Below, in pieces: positions 1-5,722 of a DNA stretch of 15,633 nucleotides; positions within the stretch are counted from its first letter, which is position 1, and each line of letters begins with the position of its first letter. The notes under the pieces are model-generated. The model was not told where the DNA came from. It saw only the letters and a program-made list of their open reading frames with translations, and searched no databases. Location of the stretch: positions 1 to 15,633 of the forward strand of contig SFOF01000028.1 in assembly GCA_004552515.1 (NCBI GenBank), given 5' to 3'. A program made the translations under genes and the position numbers. The DNA comes from Clostridiales bacterium (GTDB taxonomy: Bacteria; Bacillota; Clostridia; Christensenellales; Aristaeellaceae).

Positions 1-573
1 GGGCAGGACTGCGTTGCTGCGAAATTCGCCCATGCCGCGCACCGTCTGCTCCGCCGCCATGACCGGCTCCTCGCTGAGCAGCTCCAGGTGACCCACAGAG
101 ACCTCATAGGCGGTCTTCTCCACGACCGTGCCGTCGGGCATCTGCTTCTGGTACGCGCGAGACTGCAGGCGACCGGTCAGCTGAATCTTGTCGCCCACGG
201 AGAGCTTCGCCGCAAAGCGCGCGCTGCGGCCCCAGGTGATGCACGGGATATAGTCGCTCTTGCCGTACGCGCGGTTGACGGCGAGCATCATGTCCGCGAT
301 CTCGCGGCCAAACGGCGTGGTGCGGTAGGCCGGCGCCTTGCACAGCGTGCCGGTGAGCTGAATCTGATTGGGGTTCTCGCGCTCGTCCGGCTGCACGATG
401 CGCTGGGCGAACGCCGTGATGAGCAGCCGTCCCGCGCCCTCGATAAACGCGCGCACATACGTCTCCGGCTCGATGTTGTAAACCGCCGTGTCAATGCGAT
501 GACTCGCCAGATTGAGCGCCAGATTCTGCCCCATGACCGCCAGCCCGAACAGGCCGATTTTCGCCTTATCCAT
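1..573 (-). CDS. Chimeric ORF: 6-phosphogluconate dehydrogenase N-terminus fused to SSB OB-fold (partial)
   Basis: One open frame of 191 codons starts at the ATG at 573 and leaves the window at the left edge. A good Shine-Dalgarno (GAAGGAGAT) sits just upstream. Residues 1 to about 33 are a typical 6-phosphogluconate dehydrogenase start: a Rossmann strand and dinucleotide loop with the signature GLAVMGQNLAL (G10, G15), then a second strand ending AVYN. From about residue 49 (RLLITAFAQRI) the protein is instead the back half of the two-OB-fold single-stranded DNA-binding protein common in Clostridia. It contains NQIQLTGTLC, YRTTPFGREIADMMLAVNR, SDYIPCITWGR and AYEVSVGHLEL. The junction lies in residues 34-49 (roughly 427-474). 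Neither half is complete: the dehydrogenase lacks its catalytic domain and the SSB lacks its first OB-fold. The upstream PfkB kinase is a sensible partner for gnd, so the left part is probably what was lost or misjoined. A functional product is doubtful. Confidence 0.8.
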   Translation of the reverse strand, partial: MDKAKIGLFGLAVMGQNLALNLASHRIDTAVYNIEPETYVRAFIEGAGRLLITAFAQRIVQPDERENPNQIQLTGTLCKAPAYRTTPFGREIADMMLAVNRAYGKSDYIPCITWGRSARFAAKLSVGDKIQLTGRLQSRAYQKQMPDGTVVEKTAYEVSVGHLELLSEEPVMAAEQTVRGMGEFRSNAVLP

Positions 574-654
574 GATGTTATCTCCTTCGCGCCCGATCAG
601 AGCGCCGCATATGCCTTTTCAATTGGGTACGCCGTGGTTTTGCCCGTTTCAGGC

Positions 655-982
655 GGCAGAGGATGCACCGCCCTCCGCACGCAATTCAGCTGCGCCGCGT
701 CAGAGAAAACGCCGCCCCATTGCGTCCGAAGAGCGTCCCCCAACGCTTCCGCGCACTTTCGGCACGGTTGGACGGCAGAGGATGCGCCGCCCTTTGTGCG
801 CAATCCAGCAGCGCCGTGTCAGAGGAAGTATCTCACCATTACGTCTGAAGAGCGTCCCCCAACGCTTCCGCACACTTTCGGCACGATTGGACGGCAGAGG
901 ATGCGCCGCCCTTCGCGCGCGATCCAGCAGCGCCGCGTCAGAGGAAACGCCGCCCCATTGCGTCTGAAGAGCGTCCCCCAAC
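655..982. repeat. Tandem repeat, 119-bp period, about 2.8 copies
   Basis: The string GGCAGAGGATGC recurs at 655, 774 and 893, and GAGCGTCCCCCAAC recurs at 731, 850 and 969, so the period is exactly 119 bp. Copies are 655-773, 774-892 and a partial one at 893-982. The middle copy has diverged most, around 827-841. Each unit also holds an internal near-duplicate about 45 bp away (CGGCAGAGGATGCGCCGCCC versus CGTCAGAGGAAACGCCGCCC), so the array is nested. AGCGT/ACGCT can form a short hairpin around the C-run in the first two units. Because 119 is not a multiple of three and no frame is conserved, this is not a coding repeat. It fills the spacer between the kinase stop and the next start; 574-654 shows nothing else apart from an RBS. 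Confidence 0.9.
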
Positions 983-1020
983 AGGACGCTTCAAAGAGCC
1001 GACAGGACGCATCTCGCCGC

Positions 1021-2082
1021 TTACCGCTTCACCCGCGCGTTGCCGCTCCAGACGCTCATCACCTGCTCCTCGTCGGCCGGCGACGCGTAATCCTCGAGCA
1101 TGGTCACGGCCAGCGCGCCGCACGCCCAGCCGAATTGCAGGCACTTCTCCGGCGGCCAATTGCGCAGAAAGCCGTACAGCAGCCCGCCCACAAAGCCGTC
1201 GCCACCGCCGATGCGATCCAGCACGGCGATCTCGCGCGGCGCGGCGATAGAACGCTGCCCGTCGCACAGCATAACCGCGCCCCAGAGATGCGTATTCGCG
1301 TCGATCACCTCGCGCAGCGTCGTGGCGAAGCAGCGCACATTCGGATAGGCGGCGCGCGCGCGATCGATCATTTCAAAAAAGCGCTCCGTCTGCCCCGCCA
1401 AATCGCGTCCGCCCGCCGCAGGCCCCTCAAGCCCCAGCGCGAGCTGAAAATCCTCCTCATTGCCGACCAGTATGTCGCTGAGCGACGCGATGCGTGAAAA
1501 CGCGGCGCGCAGCTCCTCCTCGCGCCCCTTCCAGAAGGACGCGCGGTAATTGAGATCAAAGCTCACCATCGCGCCGTGCGCGTGCGCCTGCTCGGCCATG
1601 GTCACGCACAGCCCCGCCGTCTCGGGCGAAAGCGCCGCGAACAGCCCCGAAAGATGCACCATGCGCGCGCCGTCCCGCTCGAACACCGCCCGCCAGTCGA
1701 AATCCGCCGCCGTCAGCGTCCGGCCGACCTCGCCGGCGCGGTCGTTCCACACGCGCGGGCCGCGCGGGCCGAAGCCGCTGTCGGCGATATTGAACTGATG
1801 CCGGTAGCCCCACGGACCGCCCTGAGGCACGTCCTTCGCCAGAATATCGATGCCGCGCCGGCGCAGCTCGCCCTTTATGAACGCCGCGATGGGACTGCCC
1901 TCGACGAACGCCGTCAGCGCGCGCGTTTTAAGTCCCAGACTGGCCGAGACGTTGAGTACGTTGCTCTCAGCACTGGTGGCCTGCATGATATAGCCGCCGC
2001 CCGTGCCGACCGGCTGGCGGTTCATGGGCGTTATGCGCACGCCCATGCTGGTGGCCGCAATCAGATCATACGCTTTATTCAT
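1021..2082 (-). CDS. PfkB-family sugar kinase (2-keto-3-deoxygluconate kinase-like)
   Basis: This 353-aa protein of the ribokinase/PfkB fold transfers phosphate from ATP to a sugar or sugar acid in the cytoplasm. Evidence is the glycine-rich substrate region near residues 23-30 (GTGGGY), the central VSFDLNYRASFW block where PfkB proteins have D-x-N-x-R, the VGNEEDF segment, and the C-terminal signature GGGDGFVGG at residues 292-300 with D295 as the likely catalytic base. KDG kinases carry the same FDLNYR and GNEEDF blocks, so 2-keto-3-deoxygluconate kinase is the best guess, but substrate cannot be read from sequence. The ATG at 2082 is chosen because GAGGAG lies 7 nt upstream; a TTG at 2097 would place the start before that RBS. 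A following 6PGDH start fits a gluconate/ketogluconate operon. Confidence 0.85.
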   Translation of the reverse strand: MNKAYDLIAATSMGVRITPMNRQPVGTGGGYIMQATSAESNVLNVSASLGLKTRALTAFVEGSPIAAFIKGELRRRGIDILAKDVPQGGPWGYRHQFNIADSGFGPRGPRVWNDRAGEVGRTLTAADFDWRAVFERDGARMVHLSGLFAALSPETAGLCVTMAEQAHAHGAMVSFDLNYRASFWKGREEELRAAFSRIASLSDILVGNEEDFQLALGLEGPAAGGRDLAGQTERFFEMIDRARAAYPNVRCFATTLREVIDANTHLWGAVMLCDGQRSIAAPREIAVLDRIGGGDGFVGGLLYGFLRNWPPEKCLQFGWACGALAVTMLEDYASPADEEQVMSVWSGNARVKR

Positions 2083-2114
2083 ACCGCTTCTCCTCAAAGT
2101 TTTTCGTGTTCTTC

Positions 2115-2245
2115 AGTACGTCTCATGGAGAACGCCGCACGTTCTCTGCGGATTTTCGCAAAAACGCGGCGAAATCCCCACTCATGAAATCGATGCAGAA
2201 ATGACAAAACCGCTCCCCCGCTGCCTGAAAATCCCGAGACGTACT
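2115..2245 (-). ncRNA. Candidate structured 5' leader RNA of the PfkB kinase
   Basis: The leader starts with AGTACGTCTC (2245-2236) and ends with its exact complement GAGACGTACT (2124-2115), a 10-bp closing helix around 111 nt. Inside are a perfect 7-bp hairpin GAGAACG/CGTTCTC (2146-2128) and a 9-bp helix with one bulge between 2177-2169 and 2159-2150. The segment GAAAATCC (2157-2150) can instead pair with GGATTTTC (2234-2227), so two helices exclude each other, as in riboswitches. No U-tract terminator is seen, so control would be translational or by RNA processing. It does not match a riboswitch class I know. An operator pair for a DNA-binding protein is an alternative reading of the 10-bp inverted repeat. 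Confidence 0.45.
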
Positions 2246-2248
2246 CCT

Positions 2249-2278
2249 ATTATAGGACACGCCGCGCGCCGTTGTCAA
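2249..2278 (-). promoter_or_regulatory. Consensus sigma-70-type promoter of the PfkB kinase
   Basis: Read on the minus strand: TTGACA (2278-2273), 18-nt spacer, TATAAT (2254-2249). Both hexamers are perfect. Transcription would start near 2242-2245, leaving a leader of about 160 nt before the kinase ATG. Confidence 0.85.
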
Positions 2279-2324
2279 TCGGCGGCTTTGCGGGGCGCGG
2301 CGATGTAAAAATTGTCCGCGCCGC

Positions 2325-2354
2325 TTGCTTTTCTGCGGCCCGCCGTGATACAAT
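2325..2354 (+). promoter_or_regulatory. Promoter of the MATE transporter
   Basis: TTGCTT (2325-2330), 18-nt spacer, TACAAT (2349-2354). Transcription would begin near 2361, about 128 nt before the ATG. It is divergent from the kinase promoter 47 bp away. Confidence 0.6.
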
Positions 2355-2360
2355 ACGCTC

Positions 2361-2433
2361 GAAACGATACAAGCAGCGCTGTGCTCTGCCGATACGATAC
2401 GGAGCGCCGCGGCCTGCTGGATAGACCTGTCCG
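2361..2433 (+). promoter_or_regulatory. MATE leader upstream of the attenuator (possible sensor region)
   Basis: This is the transcribed leader between the promoter and the terminator hairpin. AGCAGCGCT (2372-2380) can pair with AGCG (2403-2406) plus CTGCT (2414-2418), leaving a 7-nt bulge. The motif GATAC is repeated at 2366, 2391 and 2396. It contains no short leader peptide with its own stop before the hairpin, so an RNA- or protein-sensing mechanism is more likely than ribosome stalling. No known riboswitch class is recognised. Confidence 0.35.
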
Positions 2434-2469
2434 ACATACGCCCGGCTGCGGCGTATGTTTTTTATTTTT
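2434..2469 (+). terminator. Intrinsic terminator in the MATE leader (attenuator)
   Basis: ACATACGCC (2434-2442) pairs perfectly with GGCGTATGT (2450-2458) across a 7-nt loop, followed by a U-rich tract of TTTTT-A-TTTTT type. It ends about 20 nt before the MATE start codon. There is no plus-strand gene upstream for it to terminate, so it must act on the MATE leader itself. Confidence 0.7.
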
Positions 2470-2488
2470 ATCGGGGAGGTTTATCATC

Positions 2489-3889
2489 ATGACTTCGGAC
2501 TCCAACGCGTTTCTCGGCACACAGCCCATGGGGCGGCTGATGCGCAAATTCGCCGTGCCCTGCGTCGTCTCGCTGCTCTTCGGCGCGCTCTACAACATCG
2601 TTGATCAGATTTTCATCGCCAACGCCGATTATCTCGGCTCCTACGGAAACGCCAGCAATTCCGTCGTCTTTCCGCTCACCGTCATCGCGCTGGCGCTGGC
2701 CACGATGCTCGGCGACGGCTGCTGTGCCCTCGTCAGCCTGAGCCTGGGCGCGGGCCATCGCGATGACGCGCGGCGCAGCGTGGGCACAGCCGTCGTGACG
2801 CTGGTACTCGTCAGCCTTGTCCTCACCGCCGTCTATCTGATCTGGCCTGAGCCGATCCTGACGATGTTCGGCGCGCGCGTGAACGCCGAAACCTTCCGCC
2901 TGAGCCGGGAATACTTCTTCTATATCGCGCTGGGCGTGCCCTTCTACATCGTCGGTCAGGCGCTCAATCCCATCATCCGCTCGGACGGCAGCCCGCGCTT
3001 TGCGATGCTCACGCTGCTCGCGGGCGCGCTGACCAACTGCGCGCTCGATCCGCTGTTCATCTATGGCTTTCATTGGGGCATGATGGGCGCGGCGGTGGCT
3101 ACGGTGGCCGGAGAGATCGTCTCGGCGGCGATGGCCGTGGGCTATCTGTTCCGCATGAAGGCCGTGAAGCTGGACAGAGACGCGTTCAAACCGCGCGTGA
3201 AGCTGCTCTCCCGCATACTGCCGCTGGGCGTAACCAGCTTCCTTTCGCAGATTTCCATCGTGCTATCCATGGCCGCCGTGCTGAACATGGCGGCGAAATA
3301 CGGATCTCTCGATCCGATATTCGGCATGGAGGAATACGCTCAGATTCCCGCCGCCGTCATCGGCATCGTCATGAAGTTCTTCCAGATCGTCGTGTCGATC
3401 TCCATCGGCATGGCCGCCGGCTGCATCCCGCTGATCGGCTACAACATGGGCGCGGGCAAGCCCGAGCGCGTTCACGAGCTGCTTGTGCGCCTGACAGTGG
3501 CCGAGCTGATCGTCGGCATCATCGCCACGCTGATCTGCGAGCTTTTCCCCTATCCGCTGATCGCGATCTTCGGCGCGGCCAACGAGAGCGTTCACTATAC
3601 GAATTTTGCCGTGCGCTGCATCCGCCTGTTCATGGCGCTCACGCCGCTGGCCTGCATCAACAAGAGCACATTCATATTCCTTCAGGCGATGGGCAAGCCC
3701 GTCCAGTCAACGCTGCTCTCGATGCTGCGCGAGGTGGCGTTCGGCGTGGGCCTGCCGCTGCTGCTGCCCCTGTTCTGGGGGCTGGACGGCCTGATCTGGT
3801 TCATGACCGCGGCGGATATACTGACGCTGCCCGTCACGATCGCCGCCATCCTCTCCATTCGCCGCCAGCTGAAGGCCCTGCCCGCCTGA
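2489..3889 (+). CDS. MATE-family multidrug/cation efflux transporter
   Basis: This 466-aa integral membrane protein is of the usual length for MATE transporters, which export cationic drugs or metabolites using a Na+ or H+ gradient. The N-terminus LGTQPMGRLMRKFAVP followed by ALYNIVDQIFIAN and the LSLGAG block at about residues 85-90 are typical of the MepA/DinF-like branch. Further conserved signs are GVPFYIVGQALNPIIRSDG, DPLFIYGFHWGMMGAAVATV and the second-half repeat with AAGCIPLIGYNMGAGKPERV. Around 12 hydrophobic segments are visible. The ATG at 2489 is preferred because GGGGAGG lies 9 nt upstream and the family sequence begins there; upstream in-frame codons belong to the leader. The substrate is unknown. 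Expression is probably controlled by the attenuator just upstream. Confidence 0.92.
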   Translation: MTSDSNAFLGTQPMGRLMRKFAVPCVVSLLFGALYNIVDQIFIANADYLGSYGNASNSVVFPLTVIALALATMLGDGCCALVSLSLGAGHRDDARRSVGTAVVTLVLVSLVLTAVYLIWPEPILTMFGARVNAETFRLSREYFFYIALGVPFYIVGQALNPIIRSDGSPRFAMLTLLAGALTNCALDPLFIYGFHWGMMGAAVATVAGEIVSAAMAVGYLFRMKAVKLDRDAFKPRVKLLSRILPLGVTSFLSQISIVLSMAAVLNMAAKYGSLDPIFGMEEYAQIPAAVIGIVMKFFQIVVSISIGMAAGCIPLIGYNMGAGKPERVHELLVRLTVAELIVGIIATLICELFPYPLIAIFGAANESVHYTNFAVRCIRLFMALTPLACINKSTFIFLQAMGKPVQSTLLSMLREVAFGVGLPLLLPLFWGLDGLIWFMTAADILTLPVTIAAILSIRRQLKALPA

Positions 3890-3895
3890 CGCAAA

Positions 3896-3932
3896 AACGC
3901 CGCGCCGGTTCAACGCGATCCGGCGCGGCGTT
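3896..3932. terminator. Bidirectional intrinsic terminator between MATE and glycosyltransferase
   Basis: AACGCCGCGCCGG (3896-3908) pairs perfectly with CCGGCGCGGCGTT (3920-3932) with an 11-nt loop. An A-run lies on the left and a T-containing stretch on the right. It sits between the convergent stops at 3889 (plus) and 3943 (minus) and can serve both. Confidence 0.85.
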
Positions 3933-3942
3933 CATTATGCGT

Positions 3943-5067
3943 TTATGCTTCCTTCATGCCCAGCTGTTCATAGACAATTTCCGCGATGTCCCGCGCGGCG
4001 TGGGGATTGATCTCCTCAGCCTGACGGGCGCGCATGGCCGCGCCGGCCTGAGAATCGTGCGCCAGCTCGACGGCCAGCCGCGCCGCCTCGCGCATCGATT
4101 CGGTCTTGTGCGACAGCCCGCGCGCCTCGAAGAACGCGGCGTTTTTTTCCTCGCAGCCGGGGATGGTGATCAGATGCACCAGCGGCACGCGCGCGGCGGC
4201 GGCCTCCGTGCTGGACAGCCCGCCCGGCTTGGTGATCAGCGCGTCGGCTGCGTTCATATAGATGTTGACCTCGCGGGTGTACTCAATCGGCCGAATATGT
4301 CCGTCCTGTCCATAGCGCTCGATGAGCATATCGCGCATCTTTTCATTGCGGCCCACCATCACGCAGGCGGTGAAATCGCCCGTTTCCCGCGCGATCAGCT
4401 CGTCGCACAGCTCGTCCGCGCGGCCGCAGCCCACCTCGCCGGTCATGACCAGATAGACCGCGCCGCGCCGGGGCAGATCGAGCCTTTCCCGGGCCTCGCT
4501 CTGCCCCAGGCGCTGCGAAAAGCGCGCGGAAACGGGAATGCCCGTGTCGTACATCAGCTTCTCGTCGATGCCCTTGGCCGCCAGCTCGCCGCGCAGATCG
4601 CGATGCGGAATGAAATAGCCGTCCAGCTGCGTATCGGAAAAGAACGGGATGCAGGTGTAGTCGGTCAGCACGCCGTAATTGGGCACGCGTTCGCCGAGCT
4701 TCTTTCGGATGGCCGTCATGGCCTCCATGCCGTAAAGGTGCGTCGAAACGACCGCGTCGATGTTCTCCCGGCGGATGTAGGCCAGCAGCTTGTCGGCATA
4801 GAGCGCGTTGGCCATATAGACCGGCGACTTGGGCAGCGCCGAATCAGCCAGCTCGCCCACGCGATAGATCACCCCGAACGCCCTGGGCACATTGCGTATG
4901 ATCGAATTATACAGATTGGAGGCCGCTTCCTTCGCCGCATCCCCCGCAAAGGAGAGCGGATCGACGATTTCAGCCCACGCGCCGCGTTCATGCAGCGCCT
5001 CCTGAACGGCCAGCGCGGCGCTGTTATGCCCGCCGCCCGTATTGCAGCTCAATATCAGTATTTTCAC
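3943..5067 (-). CDS. Processive diacylglycerol glycosyltransferase / MGDG synthase-like (GT28)
   Basis: This 374-aa protein matches the MGDG-synthase/UgtP family, which transfers galactose or glucose from a UDP-sugar to diacylglycerol at the inner face of the membrane. The N-terminal domain begins KILILSCNTGGGHNSAA, with the conserved GGGH loop at residues 11-14. The middle contains the VVSTHLYGMEAM and TDYTCIPFF blocks typical of the family. The C-terminal GT28 nucleotide-sugar region contains TKPGGLSSTEAAAARVPLV and PGCEEKNAAFF. The start is a GTG at 5067 with AGGAAGAG about 8 nt upstream. Its promoter lies in the tail of the upstream CDP-alcohol phosphatidyltransferase, so the two lipid genes are adjacent but can be transcribed separately. 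The sugar donor (UDP-Glc or UDP-Gal) is not determined. Confidence 0.88.
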   Translation of the reverse strand: MKILILSCNTGGGHNSAALAVQEALHERGAWAEIVDPLSFAGDAAKEAASNLYNSIIRNVPRAFGVIYRVGELADSALPKSPVYMANALYADKLLAYIRRENIDAVVSTHLYGMEAMTAIRKKLGERVPNYGVLTDYTCIPFFSDTQLDGYFIPHRDLRGELAAKGIDEKLMYDTGIPVSARFSQRLGQSEARERLDLPRRGAVYLVMTGEVGCGRADELCDELIARETGDFTACVMVGRNEKMRDMLIERYGQDGHIRPIEYTREVNIYMNAADALITKPGGLSSTEAAAARVPLVHLITIPGCEEKNAAFFEARGLSHKTESMREAARLAVELAHDSQAGAAMRARQAEEINPHAARDIAEIVYEQLGMKEA

Positions 5068-5143
5068 CGGCGTATCTCTTCCTTTCAGGCGCGTCTTTCC
5101 CAGGCAGGGACGCTGACGGCATTGATCTCCTCTATCCTCTTCT

Positions 5144-5173
5144 ATTCTAGCGAAAAATCACGGCTTTTGTCAA
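5144..5173 (-). promoter_or_regulatory. Promoter of the glycosyltransferase
   Basis: Minus strand: TTGACA (5173-5168), 18-nt spacer, TAGAAT (5149-5144). The -35 hexamer is perfect and lies inside the hairpin just downstream of the preceding gene's stop. Confidence 0.7.
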
Positions 5174-5178
5174 GCCGT
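5153..5178 (-). terminator. Short hairpin with U-tract after the CDP-alcohol phosphatidyltransferase
   Basis: On the minus strand ACGGCTT (5178-5172) pairs with AAGCCGT (5166-5160) across a 5-nt loop, followed by GATTTTT. The stem has only 7 bp, so termination may be partial. It directly follows the stop at 5180 and overlaps the -35 box of the next gene. Confidence 0.5.
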
Positions 5179-5179
5179 T

Positions 5180-5649
5180 TCATGGCTTTCTCATGAAACG
5201 CACATCCTGCACGGCCGCGGCCGACGCCAGCAGACACGCCGGTATCGCCGATCGAACGCTGCGCACAATCAGCGGCATACTGAGCCATATAATCAGCCCG
5301 CACAGCCGGTTAAGCCGCGTGTGCCGCACGGCTGCGCGCGCCCTCGCCAATCCGACCAGCCGAACGAGCGCTATGCCGCCGATCCAAACCCACAGCCAGC
5401 GCGGAAAGGCGCACAGCGGCAGCAGCCTGACCGCGCAGACGACGGCAAAAGACCGTCCGCCGCGCTGTCCAGCCGCCCGCCCAGCGCGCTTTCAGCATGA
5501 AGCCGCCGCGCCAGATGGCCGTCCAGCATATCGCTCAGGCCGCACAGCGCATAGATAATCCAAAATGCCGGCCGCTGCACGTCAAGTCCGATCAGCGCCG
5601 CCGCGCCCAGCATACGCAGCAGCGTCAATAAGTTGGGCAGCCGCTTCAT
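5180..5649 (-). pseudogene. CDP-alcohol phosphatidyltransferase, frameshifted
   Basis: The product would make phospholipid head groups from CDP-diacylglycerol at the membrane (PgsA/PssA-type family). The ATG at 5649 follows GGAGGGAGAG. Residues 40-65 carry the complete family signature DG-x2-AR-x8-G-x3-D-x3-D: D43, G44, A47, R48, G57, D61 and D65, plus the preceding D40. Straight after D65-G66 (5451-5457) this frame turns hydrophilic and stops at 5371. A neighbouring frame continues from SFAVVCAVRLLPLCAFPRW with hydrophobic membrane segments (WLWVWIGGIALVRLVG, LIIWLSMPLIV) to a TGA at 5180. Adding one base near 5455 would restore about 156 codons, slightly short for the family. It is either a recent pseudogene or a sequencing error. 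It probably gets transcription by read-through from the upstream Cys-rich gene. Confidence 0.75.
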
Positions 5650-5673
5650 GGCCGCACTCTCCCTCCGCTTACA

Positions 5674-5712
5674 AAAGGCCGCCGAACGAAGGAGCTTCAT
5701 CCGGCGGCCTTT
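5674..5712 (-). terminator. Intrinsic terminator after the Cys-rich protein
   Basis: AAAGGCCGCCG (5674-5684) and CGGCGGCCTTT (5702-5712) are perfect complements around a 17-nt loop. On the minus strand the hairpin is followed by TTTTG. It lies 11 bp past the stop at 5723 and just before the RBS of the next minus-strand gene. Confidence 0.75.
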
Positions 5713-5722
5713 GTGGCGTTAT

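Noticed and set aside
655..982. CRISPR array
   Set aside because: Units are 119 bp with similarity along the whole length, not short repeats with unique spacers, and no cas genes are present.
3073..5196. 707-codon plus-strand open frame spanning the MATE end and glycosyltransferase
   Set aside because: It crosses two real genes in other frames and the terminator between them; composition is typical of a shadow frame.
5650..5700. 17-residue N-terminal extension of the CDP-alcohol phosphatidyltransferase
   Set aside because: It would start inside the terminator hairpin; the ATG at 5649 has the RBS and the family start.
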